This document shows positions 35,278-42,743 of a stretch of 64,000 nucleotides of DNA, piece after piece. This DNA is from CAIZGX01 sp039805165 (GTDB lineage Bacteria > Bacteroidota > Bacteroidia > Flavobacteriales_D > Sanyastnellaceae). Under the pieces are notes generated by a model. It saw only the letters and a program-made list of their open reading frames with translations. It was not told the DNA's origin and made no database searches. Made by a program: the position numbers and the translations under genes. How positions within the stretch are numbered: the stretch's first letter is position 1; each line of letters starts with the position of its first letter. The stretch spans positions 6,794 to 70,793 of the forward strand of contig JBDLUS010000191.1 in assembly GCA_039805165.1 (NCBI GenBank), in the 5' to 3' direction.

Positions 35278-35370
35278 GTTTGTTTGTTTTTATGTTTGTT
35301 CCCGTCGAAGTCACTATTTGTGCCAAGCGGGAATTTGATTCTAATGTGTGAACTTTCGTCAGTAAAGGGC

Positions 35371-35404
35371 AAAAAAAATGTCAGTAGTTTGAATTACTGA
35401 CATT
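35371..35404 (-). terminator. intrinsic terminator of the secG transcript
   Basis: A perfect 10-bp stem (AATGTCAGTA at 35377-35386, TACTGACATT at 35395-35404) with an 8-base loop. On the minus strand it is followed by a run of T. It lies 22 bases beyond the secG stop. Confidence 0.85.
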
Positions 35405-35425
35405 CTTAAAATGCTATTGTGACAA

Positions 35426-35734
35426 TTATTGTCCTTGTTGCTGGTCTCCACCCTGTTGTTGGCCACCTTCAGCTTGTTCAGTTTGTTGTTCTTCTTCTGT
35501 TGCAGGACGAGCAGAAGTTGAAAGGCTTGTAGAAGCTAAGCAAAGCACAAAAAGCGCAATACCTAAATACCAAGTTGCTTTTTCTAAGAAGTCTGCTGTG
35601 CGCTTAACTCCACCAATTTGAGCACTTCCAGCGAAGCCAGATGACAATCCACCGCCTTTAGGGTTCTGAATTAATACTACTAATCCAAGCAATAGTGCTG
35701 CGATGACAATTAAAACGGTTACGATAAATTCCAT
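35426..35734 (-). CDS. secG: preprotein translocase subunit SecG
   Basis: A 102-residue membrane protein with two helices (about 2-20 and 52-72) separated by the conserved LVVLIQNPKGGGLSSGF-type loop. It has the FLEKATWYLGIALFVLCL second helix and an acidic, glutamine-rich tail (EEEQQTEQAEGGQQQGG). SecG stimulates SecYEG translocation. It ends the minus-strand group that starts with the sigma-54 activator and includes lptE. SecA is encoded about 16 kb away in the window. Confidence 0.93.
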   Translation of the reverse strand: MEFIVTVLIVIAALLLGLVVLIQNPKGGGLSSGFAGSAQIGGVKRTADFLEKATWYLGIALFVLCLASTSLSTSARPATEEEQQTEQAEGGQQQGGDQQQGQ

Positions 35735-35797
35735 GATCTATTAAAATTTGAGGTCCACAAAGATACACGAATTAAAGGAGTTACAAAGGAACATCCT

Positions 35798-36883
35798 TTA
35801 TTTTCTTTGGTTCAAGGCTTTCAATTGATTTTCGAAATGTATTTTCTTCTCTGGATGAAGTTCGATCAATCGTTTATAGGCCTTTCTAGCACGATCTATT
35901 TTTCCTTGCGCAGCATAGAGTTTAGCCATAGTCTCGGTTACCCAATCAAAGTTTTCTTCTAAACTTTCCTTCGCGAAACTTACGCCGGTATATTGCTCCA
36001 CTTTACCAGGAGTAATGCGCGGCTCTGTGGCAATGAATTTTTCTATCAAGTCTATCGAAGGCTGCACAGATTCATTAGAATTTCTTCCCTCATCTTCCCA
36101 TCTCTTATCCTCTCTTAACTCTTCTTTTACCTCATCTTTTTCGTCTGCATCACTCACACTCCTCAGCCAAGTGAACAAAGCCTCGTTCTCTCCATTCTCC
36201 GAAGGACCTTGCTCAACATCTTTCGCAGAATCTTGCCCTGCATCTTTTTCATCCTCCTCTTCGGTTTCACTCACCTCAAGGAAAATAGAACTCGCAACGG
36301 CAGTTGCTAAAATTGACTTATCTAAAAAATCTAAATCAGTTACTTCTTCTTGTCTTCCCTTTTCTTCCCCTCTCTTATCTTCTCTTACCTCCAGTTCTAC
36401 CTTTTCTTCCCCTCTCTTATCTTCTCTTACCTCTAGTTCTTCCCCTCTCTTATCTTCTCTTACCTCTTGCTCTTCCCCTCTCTTATCTCCTCTTACCTCT
36501 TGTCTTACCTCTTCATCCATCATCGATGCAGCTAATTCAGCCAGAGAACTGGAACTAGGCACTTTGCTTGGCGCAACTTCGACAACGATTTCCGGAATAA
36601 TTTCGGTTGGAAGGGTATCGGCAATTTCAGTCTGAGATTGCTTCTTAAGGATAGGCTCCTTCAAAAAACCGTACAGCCATGTTCTATTGGAATGAAGGGT
36701 AGAGGCTAATGCTATTTGTCCGGAAGTCTTGTGACTTTTATTTTCCTGATATGCTTTCGCTAAATACGAATGCGCTAAACTGAACCAAGGATAGTTTTTA
36801 GTAATGTCTTCCAATTCTTCAATAGGCATAGAAGCCAGCAAATGTGGCGACTTCAGAAGCTCATTGAAGGGTGTGTTTTTCAT
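35798..36883 (-). CDS. TPR-like protein with two kinds of internal repeat
   Basis: A 361-residue protein. The N-terminus (MKNTPFNELLKSPHLLASMP to about residue 85) and the C-terminus (KLYAAQGKIDRARKAYKRLI, about 320-361) are helical and resemble tetratricopeptide repeats. The same gene lies between lptE and secG in related bacteria as I recall. The middle is low complexity: four 11-residue charged repeats EVREDKRGEE[Q/L/K] (about 125-178), a tetrapeptide-type segment (about 212-228) and one more diverged EELREDKRWED copy. The repeats leave the frame open, and the conserved ends appear intact. It overlaps lptE by 1 base. The function is unknown; TPR ends suggest protein contacts. Confidence 0.72.
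   Translation of the reverse strand: MKNTPFNELLKSPHLLASMPIEELEDITKNYPWFSLAHSYLAKAYQENKSHKTSGQIALASTLHSNRTWLYGFLKEPILKKQSQTEIADTLPTEIIPEIVVEVAPSKVPSSSSLAELAASMMDEEVRQEVRGDKRGEEQEVREDKRGEELEVREDKRGEEKVELEVREDKRGEEKGRQEEVTDLDFLDKSILATAVASSIFLEVSETEEEDEKDAGQDSAKDVEQGPSENGENEALFTWLRSVSDADEKDEVKEELREDKRWEDEGRNSNESVQPSIDLIEKFIATEPRITPGKVEQYTGVSFAKESLEENFDWVTETMAKLYAAQGKIDRARKAYKRLIELHPEKKIHFENQLKALNQRK
36207..36254 (-). repeat. 12-bp repeats shared with the glycosyltransferase gene
   Basis: Four imperfect 12-bp units, in the same phase and reading frame as the repeat at 9777-9860. They encode DEKD/AGQD/SAKD/VEQG-type tetrapeptides. Nineteen bases (36215-36233) are identical to 9846-9864. Confidence 0.75.
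36364..36504 (-). repeat. 33-bp tandem repeat array within the TPR-like gene
   Basis: Four copies of a 33-bp unit (starting at 36364, 36406, 36439 and 36472; plus-strand core cttcccctctcttatcttct). The first two are separated by an extra 9 bp, and all keep the reading frame (11 residues each). A fifth, diverged copy lies apart at 36094-36126. Near-identity between copies suggests recent expansion. Confidence 0.85.
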
Positions 36884-37383
36884 TACCAATTTCCTACACT
36901 AGCGTTATAAATTTCTTGCGCAAGCTGATCGTTGATCTGCTTCCATAAATCTTCCTGAACCGCAAATAAACTTTCCGTTGCAGAGAAGTCCGCGAATTTC
37001 GTGAATGATTTCTCGAAATTCAAATCTGGCTCGAGTGTATTCGTGTATTTTATTTTTACAGTAATGGAAAGGCGAGTCAATGAAGCGGTTTCATTGCTCT
37101 GAATGGCCATAGGTGCCACAACATAATTGGTTACGCTTCCTTCAAACTGTAAATCACCGTTTGTCTCACTTAATGAAAGCGGACTTTGAGAAAGCATGAC
37201 ATCCTTTAGTTCTTCCGTTAATCGTTGCGAGTAAGTTGGAGAAGCCAAAGCGGTTTGAGGCTTTAAATAGGAAACCGAAAAAGTTTTTGCTCCGCTGAAT
37301 TGCCCGCCACTAAAGGAGTATCTTATTTCACACGAAGTGAAAAGAAGCACTACAAGCAGTAATCCGAAGAGTTTAAATTTCAT
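36883..37383 (-). CDS. lptE: LPS assembly lipoprotein LptE-like
   Basis: A 166-residue lipoprotein (lipobox LFTSC, Cys at about residue 18) with an alpha/beta domain beginning EIRYSFSGGQFSGAKTFSVSYL, then YSQRLTEELKDVMLSQSPLSL. This is the LptE pattern in Bacteroidota. LptE plugs the LptD barrel, which delivers lipopolysaccharide to the outer leaflet. It overlaps the sigma-54 activator by 4 bases and the TPR-like gene by 1 base, so all are translated from one mRNA. LptC lies elsewhere in the window; LptD is not present. Confidence 0.85.
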   Translation of the reverse strand: MKFKLFGLLLVVLLFTSCEIRYSFSGGQFSGAKTFSVSYLKPQTALASPTYSQRLTEELKDVMLSQSPLSLSETNGDLQFEGSVTNYVVAPMAIQSNETASLTRLSITVKIKYTNTLEPDLNFEKSFTKFADFSATESLFAVQEDLWKQINDQLAQEIYNASVGNW

Positions 37384-38609
37384 TTTCCTAAATCGTATTC
37401 CTTAATTTTTCTGTACAAGGTGCGCTCTGAAATTCCAAGTTCTTGTGCGGCATATTTGCGTCGGTTTCTGTGTTTTTGAAGAGCCTTTTTAATTAAGTCC
37501 TTTTCTGTTTGACTCAATGAAAGTGATTCTTCAACTTCCTCTTCATCGGTGCTGCTTCCGCTTCCCAAATGTATGATATTACTTGGAGCATTCACGCGAA
37601 CGGGTAAATCTGAATTTTCATGTTCTTCCGCTTGAAAAACTTTTTGAAAAAGCGCCGCGTTTTCATCTGAGTTTACGAAGTTGCTTCCACCTTGAATCAT
37701 GCCCAAGACTAGCTTTTTCAAATCGGTTAGGTCATTCCGCATGTCGAATAAGACCTTATATAAAATTTCACGTTCGCTGAAGTCATTGCCCGAATTTCCA
37801 CCCATGTAAACAGGTTTGTTCGTGGCCATGTCTTGCGGTAAATAGCGAATCAGCAACTCGGGCGAAACAATGCGGTCTGTCTCTAGAATACTAATCTGCT
37901 CAGTAATGTTTTTAAGTTGGCGAATATTCCCCGGCCAGCGATATTCTCTTAATGCATTGGCTCCTGAATCTGTTAATTGTAGAACAGGAATGCGATAGCG
38001 CTCTGCAAAATCAGTTGCGAACTTTTTGAACAACAACTCAATGTCAGCGCCTCTTTCACGCAACGAAGGCATGAAGATGGGTACCTGATTCAAACGGTAA
38101 TAGAGATCGTCACGAAATTTTCCGTTTTGAATGGCTTGCGCGAAATTCACATTGGTTGCAGCAACTACGCGCACATTCGTCTTTTGAACTTTTGAAGAAC
38201 CCACGCGAATGAATTCACCCGTTTCCAAAACACGAAGCAGACGCACCTGCGTTCCTAAAGGAAGTTCAGCAACTTCATCTAAAAATATAGTCCCCTCATT
38301 GGCCTCTTCGAAATATCCTTTACGGCTTTCATGGGCTCCTGTAAAAGAGCCTTTTTCATGACCGAATAATTCGCTGTCGATTGTCCCTTCCGGAATAGCT
38401 CCACAGTTCACAGCGATATACGGTCCGTGTTTCCTTGAGCTTAAATGATGAATAATCTTCGGAATGCTTTCCTTCCCCACGCCACTCTCACCTGTAATTA
38501 AAACAGACATGTTTGTAGCGGCAACCTGCATAGCAATATCCAATGCGCGATTTAGCGCAGGGGCATTGCCAATAATTCCATAGCGTGTTTTTACTGATTG
38601 AATTTCCAT
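37380..38609 (-). CDS. sigma-54-dependent transcriptional activator without a receiver domain
   Basis: A 409-residue AAA+ activator that remodels RNA polymerase holding RpoN. It starts directly with the ATPase: Walker A ITGESGVGKESIPK, the sigma-54 contact loop GSFTGA (usually GAFTGA), Walker B GTIFLDEVAELPL and the arginine-finger region DDLYYRLNQVPI. A linker (about 270-365) and a Fis-type helix-turn-helix end (KYAAQELGISERTLYRKI) follow. It lacks an N-terminal sensing or phospho-receiver domain, so its activity must be controlled by abundance or a partner. It overlaps lptE by four bases, suggesting a link to envelope biogenesis. Confidence 0.9.
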   Translation of the reverse strand: MEIQSVKTRYGIIGNAPALNRALDIAMQVAATNMSVLITGESGVGKESIPKIIHHLSSRKHGPYIAVNCGAIPEGTIDSELFGHEKGSFTGAHESRKGYFEEANEGTIFLDEVAELPLGTQVRLLRVLETGEFIRVGSSKVQKTNVRVVAATNVNFAQAIQNGKFRDDLYYRLNQVPIFMPSLRERGADIELLFKKFATDFAERYRIPVLQLTDSGANALREYRWPGNIRQLKNITEQISILETDRIVSPELLIRYLPQDMATNKPVYMGGNSGNDFSEREILYKVLFDMRNDLTDLKKLVLGMIQGGSNFVNSDENAALFQKVFQAEEHENSDLPVRVNAPSNIIHLGSGSSTDEEEVEESLSLSQTEKDLIKKALQKHRNRRKYAAQELGISERTLYRKIKEYDLGK

Positions 38610-38616
38610 AATTGCC

Positions 38617-38664
38617 GTTTAGTCAAGAACTAAACAAAGGTAGCGTAAGGTGACATTCTGTCAC
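38617..38664 (-). promoter_or_regulatory. promoter region of the sigma-54 activator with two inverted repeats
   Basis: The minus strand has an exact -7 match TACCTTTG (plus 38635-38642). Upstream of it lies a 15-bp palindrome, GTGACA-TTC-TGTCAC (38650-38664), at about the -33 position. Downstream, a perfect 7-bp inverted repeat GTTTAGTCAAGAACTAAAC (38617-38635) overlaps the likely start of transcription and ends 8 bases from the ATG. This looks like an operator pair. Confidence 0.5.
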
Positions 38665-38674
38665 ACTAAAAAAA

Positions 38675-40111
38675 TTAATCGATGTAAGTCTCGATTTCTC
38701 CGATTAAGGTCACTGCGGTAGCAGAAAGTGCATTTACCCAAACATATTGACCAATTTTCGCTTCTTTTTTCGAAAAAACCACTACAACGTTCTGTGTATT
38801 GCGTCCGTAAAAGTGTTCTTGCGATTTTTTAGAAATGCCCTCAACTAAGACTTTATGTCGCTTACCTACGTGCGCGGCTGTTCTTTCTGCTACACAAGAC
38901 ATGTGCATGTCTATGATTTCGTTCAGGCGTTTGCTTTTCACTTCTTCCGAGACATTGTCTTCGAATTTTCTTTCGGCCAAGGTGCGCGGTCTTTCGGAAT
39001 ATTTGAACATGTAGGCCATATCGTAGCGCACTTCCGCCATGAGCGAAAGCGTGTCTGCATGTTCTTCTTCTGTTTCATCGCAGAAGCCTGCAATCACGTC
39101 TGTACTAATTGCACATTCAGGCATGTACTTGCGAATAGCTGCAATGCGATCGAGATACCATTCGCGAGAATACCCGCGGTTCATGCGCTTCAATACATCT
39201 GTGTTTCCACTTTGAACAGGCAAGTGTATGTAATCGCAGATGTTTTCATATTTCGCCATGGTGATAAGCACTTCATCGGTCATGTCTTTCGGATGACTGG
39301 TAGAGAAGCGAACGCGCAGGCTTGGACTTACTTCAGCAACAGCGGCAAGAAGTTGAGCGAAATTTACGGTTGGTTCATTCGGATCAACGATTTCTCCTTT
39401 TGCTGTGATGTTCCATTTGTAACTATCTACGTTTTGACCGAGAAGGGTAACCTCTCGATAGCCGCGATTGAAAAGATCCGTAGCTTCTTCAACAATGGTT
39501 TTAGGATCGCGGCTGCGTTCTCTTCCGCGTGTGAATGGAACTACACAAAAGGAACACATGTTGTCGCATCCGCGCATAATTGAGATAAACGCAGTTACAC
39601 CGTTACTGTCTAAACGAACAGGGGTAATTTCGGCGTACGTTTCTTCACGGCTAAGCAAAACGTTTATGGCTTTGCTTCCGTGTTCAACCTGAGAAACGAG
39701 TCGAGGTAAATCGCGGTAGGCATCTGGACCCACCACCATGTCTACGAGTTTCTCTTCTTCCATGAGTTTTTCTCGCAAACGCTCGGCCATACAGCCAAGT
39801 ACGCCAACAACCATTTCAGGTTTGCGTTTCTTTACTGAATTCAAAAATTCAAGTCTTCCGCGAATGCGTTGTTCTGCGTTATCGCGAATGGCGCAAGTGT
39901 TTAGGAGCACAAGATCTGCTTCTTCAACATCGCGTGTTGTGGTGAATCCTTCTTGCGCCATAATAGAGGCTACAATTTCAGAATCTGCAAAATTCATTTG
40001 GCAACCGTAACTCTCGAGCAACAGTTTTTTTTGCGCGCCATTCTGATTTATGGGAGTCGAAATTTCAAAAAATTCGCCCTGTCTTGTCTCGTCAATTTGT
40101 TTTTCTTCCAC
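38675..40111 (-). CDS. miaB: tRNA-2-methylthio-N6-isopentenyladenosine synthase MiaB
   Basis: A 478-residue radical SAM methylthiotransferase that adds a thiomethyl group at A37 of tRNAs. The N-terminal cluster domain has three Cys (ESYGCQMNFADSE, LLNTCAIRDNAE, GVLGCMAERL). The radical SAM motif is RGCDNMCSFCVVPFTRGRERSR (Cys spaced CxxxCxxC). A TRAM domain closes the protein (about 410-475). The start is a GTG at 40111. It diverges from topA, with an 18-bp palindrome between the two. No miaA is present in the window. Confidence 0.95.
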   Translation of the reverse strand: MEEKQIDETRQGEFFEISTPINQNGAQKKLLLESYGCQMNFADSEIVASIMAQEGFTTTRDVEEADLVLLNTCAIRDNAEQRIRGRLEFLNSVKKRKPEMVVGVLGCMAERLREKLMEEEKLVDMVVGPDAYRDLPRLVSQVEHGSKAINVLLSREETYAEITPVRLDSNGVTAFISIMRGCDNMCSFCVVPFTRGRERSRDPKTIVEEATDLFNRGYREVTLLGQNVDSYKWNITAKGEIVDPNEPTVNFAQLLAAVAEVSPSLRVRFSTSHPKDMTDEVLITMAKYENICDYIHLPVQSGNTDVLKRMNRGYSREWYLDRIAAIRKYMPECAISTDVIAGFCDETEEEHADTLSLMAEVRYDMAYMFKYSERPRTLAERKFEDNVSEEVKSKRLNEIIDMHMSCVAERTAAHVGKRHKVLVEGISKKSQEHFYGRNTQNVVVVFSKKEAKIGQYVWVNALSATAVTLIGEIETYID

Positions 40112-40137
40112 AGTGTCTGGCTGTTTTGATTAGTGTG

Positions 40138-40145
40138 CAAAAATA
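40138..40145 (-). promoter_or_regulatory. -7 promoter element for miaB
   Basis: The minus strand reads TATTTTTG, an exact TAnnTTTG match, ending 26 bases before the GTG start. The 18-bp palindrome at 40148-40165 occupies the stretch immediately upstream. Confidence 0.45.
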
Positions 40146-40147
40146 AT

Positions 40148-40165
40148 CTATTTCTATAGAAATAG
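40148..40165. promoter_or_regulatory. perfect 18-bp palindrome, operator candidate
   Basis: CTATTTCTATAGAAATAG is an uninterrupted perfect palindrome in the 129-base gap between divergent miaB and topA. It lies between the two -7 elements, 2 bases upstream of that of miaB and about 47 bases upstream of that of topA. It lacks a T-tract, so it is not a terminator. Confidence 0.5.
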
Positions 40166-40187
40166 CATATATAATCGCATAACCAAT

Positions 40188-40220
40188 TTGGAGACTAACG
40201 AATAAATGCATATACCTTTG
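40188..40220 (+). promoter_or_regulatory. promoter candidate for topA
   Basis: TTG at 40188-40190 and an exact -7 match TACCTTTG at 40213-40220, spaced 22 bases. The expected transcription start is about 15 bases before the ATG at 40241. Confidence 0.5.
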
Positions 40221-40240
40221 CCGCAATTCAAAAACAAAAT

Positions 40241-42661
40241 ATGGCTAAAAATCTTGTTATAGTAGAGTCCCCTGCAAAGGCGAAAACAATCGAAGGTTAT
40301 TTGGGAAGTGACTACATCGTTAAGGCGAGTATAGGGCACGTTCGTGATTTGCCAAAGAATAATTTTGCGGTGAGTGCTGACGGAAATTTCGATGTGACTT
40401 ACGAAGTTTACCCAGACTCGGAGAAGGTGGTTAGTGAATTGAAGAAATTAGCGAAAGACGCAATTAAAGATGATAAGTTTGTTTGGTTAGCGACGGATGA
40501 GGACCGCGAGGGAGAAGCAATTTCTTGGCATTTGTTGGAAGCAATGAAGATTGATGAAAGCAAAACAAAGCGTATTGTATTTTCCGAGATTACGAAGAAA
40601 GCAATCTTAGCGGCAATGGAAAAGCCAAGAACCATAGACATGGACTTGGTAAATGCTCAACAGGCAAGAAGAATTTTAGATAGAATAGTGGGTTTTGAAC
40701 TTTCGCCAGTTTTGTGGAGAAAGGTTGGACCTTCTTTGAGCGCTGGTCGCGTGCAAAGTGTTGCCGTTAGATTAATTGTGGAAAGAGAGCGTGAGGTAGA
40801 AGCTTTCAATGCATCTGCCTATTTCGGAATCCGTGCCATGTTCGATTTGACTGATGCAGTATTAAAAGCAGATTTAAATGGAAAAATTTCTGACGGAACA
40901 GCTGCTCAAGCATTTTTAGAAGATTGTAAAAATGCAGAGTTTGCGATTTCCTCATTGGAAACGAAGCCAGGAACAAGAACGCCGGCGGCGCCATTTACAA
41001 CTTCAACCCTTCAGCAAGAAGCAGGTAGAAAGTTGGGTATGTCTGTGAAGGCAACCATGACTGTTGCACAGAAATTATATGAGAGCGGAAAGATAACCTA
41101 TATGAGAACTGACAGCATGAACTTGTCAGATTTCGCAAGGGATGCAGCGAATAAGGAGATTATTTCTAGTTTCGGTGAAGAGTATGCTTTTCCGAGAGTT
41201 TATAAATCAAAGAAAGGTGCACAAGAAGCACACGAAGCTATTCGTCCAACCGACATGGCGGTAAAATCCATAGACGGTGACACGAATGAGAAAAGGCTTT
41301 ACGACTTAATTTGGAAGAGAACATTGGCAAGTCAGATGGCCGATGCGAAATTGGAAAACACTACTGCACATGTGAACATTTCAACCCGAACCGAAACACT
41401 AGTTGCGAAGGGTCAAGTTGTGAAATTCCACGGTTTCCTGAAGGTGTATGCTGAAGGTACAGACGACGAAGAGTCTGACGAAAGTGGCGTTCTTCCTCCA
41501 TTGCATGAGGGGCAGATTCTCGATTTGAGAAACATGGTGGCGCAAGAAAAATTCACACAGAAACCTGCACGCTATAGCGAGGCAAGTTTGGTGAAGAAAA
41601 TGGAAGAGTTAGGTATTGGAAGACCTTCGACCTATGCATCTACAATCAGTACAATTCAGGCTCGAACCTATGTTGTGAAACAAGATTTAGAAGGTAAACC
41701 TCGATCATACGCAGTCTACACGTTAGCGAATAAAAACATTACGTCAGAGACCAAAACAGAGAATACTGGAGCTGAAAGAGCGAAGTTGTTCCCAACAGAT
41801 ATTGGGCGAGTGGTAAATGATTTCTTGGTGGAAAATTTCAAGTCGATTCTTGACTATGCCTTTACAGCAAATGTCGAAGAAGAGTTCGATATCATTGCTG
41901 AGGGTAATTTAGATTGGAAGAAAATGCTTCGTACATTCTACAATCCGTTCCATGAGAACGTAAATAAGACAATGAACGAAGCCGCTCGTGCTTCCGGCGA
42001 GCGTTTTTTAGGCGACGACCCAGCTACAGGAAAACCAATCATTGCGCGTATTGGAAGATTCGGTCCAATGATTCAATTGGGAACTGCTGAGGAAGAAGAG
42101 AAGAAATTCGCATCGCTTCGTCCAAACCAAAGTATCAACACTATAACCTTGGAAGAAGCATTGGATTTATTCAAAATGCCACGTAACCTGGGTGAATGGA
42201 ACGGAGAAAAAATTGTTGTGGGAATTGGTCGTTTCGGTCCGTATGTGAAATATAAATCTACCTACGCTTCACTTCGTGTGAAGGAAGGCGATGATCCATT
42301 CACTATTGATTTGGAAAGAGCAGTCAAACTCGTTGAAGATAAAATCAATGGCGTGAATGCAAACCTTCTTAAAACGTTCACTGAAGACGAGAATGTTCAA
42401 ATCATTAATGGACGCTTCGGGGCATATTTGAAATCAGGAAACTTGAATTTCAAACTTCCAAAAGGCGCCAAGGCTGAAGATATTTCTTGGGCTAACGCGC
42501 AGCAGATTATGGAGGAACAGATGGAGCAAGCAACGAAAAAGGCTGCTTCCAGAAAGCCTGCGCCGAAAAAAGCACCAGCGAAAAAGGCTCCTGCGAAAAA
42601 AGCGGCAGCTAAGAAAGCACCTGCCAAGAAAGCCGCTGCAAAAAAATCACCGAAGAAGTAA
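40241..42661 (+). CDS. topA: DNA topoisomerase I with a lysine-rich tail
   Basis: An 806-residue type IA topoisomerase that relaxes negative supercoils. It has the N-terminal Toprim domain (NLVIVESPAKAKTIEGYL, then LATDEDREGEAISWHL with the acidic metal ligands). The central domain carries the catalytic Tyr in TYMRTDSMNLS, and the C-terminal segments replace the usual zinc fingers (GRFGPMIQLG, VGIGRFGPYVKYKS, INGRFGAYLKSG). The last 40 residues are a histone H1-like tail of Lys, Ala and Pro (KKAPAKKA repeats) expected to bind DNA non-specifically. This tail is frequent in Bacteroidota TopA. Confidence 0.96.
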   Translation: MAKNLVIVESPAKAKTIEGYLGSDYIVKASIGHVRDLPKNNFAVSADGNFDVTYEVYPDSEKVVSELKKLAKDAIKDDKFVWLATDEDREGEAISWHLLEAMKIDESKTKRIVFSEITKKAILAAMEKPRTIDMDLVNAQQARRILDRIVGFELSPVLWRKVGPSLSAGRVQSVAVRLIVEREREVEAFNASAYFGIRAMFDLTDAVLKADLNGKISDGTAAQAFLEDCKNAEFAISSLETKPGTRTPAAPFTTSTLQQEAGRKLGMSVKATMTVAQKLYESGKITYMRTDSMNLSDFARDAANKEIISSFGEEYAFPRVYKSKKGAQEAHEAIRPTDMAVKSIDGDTNEKRLYDLIWKRTLASQMADAKLENTTAHVNISTRTETLVAKGQVVKFHGFLKVYAEGTDDEESDESGVLPPLHEGQILDLRNMVAQEKFTQKPARYSEASLVKKMEELGIGRPSTYASTISTIQARTYVVKQDLEGKPRSYAVYTLANKNITSETKTENTGAERAKLFPTDIGRVVNDFLVENFKSILDYAFTANVEEEFDIIAEGNLDWKKMLRTFYNPFHENVNKTMNEAARASGERFLGDDPATGKPIIARIGRFGPMIQLGTAEEEEKKFASLRPNQSINTITLEEALDLFKMPRNLGEWNGEKIVVGIGRFGPYVKYKSTYASLRVKEGDDPFTIDLERAVKLVEDKINGVNANLLKTFTEDENVQIINGRFGAYLKSGNLNFKLPKGAKAEDISWANAQQIMEEQMEQATKKAASRKPAPKKAPAKKAPAKKAAAKKAPAKKAAAKKSPKK

Positions 42662-42679
42662 AATGTGAATCATCACATT
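42662..42679 (+). promoter_or_regulatory. 18-bp inverted repeat after topA
   Basis: AATGTGA and TCACATT are perfect arms around ATCA. It starts at the topA stop and has no proper T-tract directly after it. It could be a weak terminator hairpin or a CRP-family-like operator for the following gene. Confidence 0.35.
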
Positions 42680-42743
42680 CCTTTGTTGAAATGATTTTTT
42701 AGTGAAGGGAAAATGATTGACTCATCCATGTAGTTTCGTACTC

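Noticed and set aside
36364..36504. Possible CRISPR array
   Set aside because: The repeats are directly tandem with no unique spacers, lie inside a coding frame and have no cas genes nearby.
36015..36635. 206-codon Ser-rich plus-strand frame opposite the TPR-like gene
   Set aside because: It is the complement of the repeat-rich segment; the minus-strand gene fits the operon and has conserved ends.
38855..39583. 242-codon open frame on the plus strand opposite miaB
   Set aside because: It lies wholly within miaB, has no recognisable domain and shows the Cys/Phe/His-rich composition of an antisense shadow frame.
42540..42661. Repeat element at the end of topA
   Set aside because: It encodes a Lys-Ala-Pro tail typical of the C-terminus of Bacteroidota topoisomerase I, so it is protein composition rather than an inserted DNA repeat.
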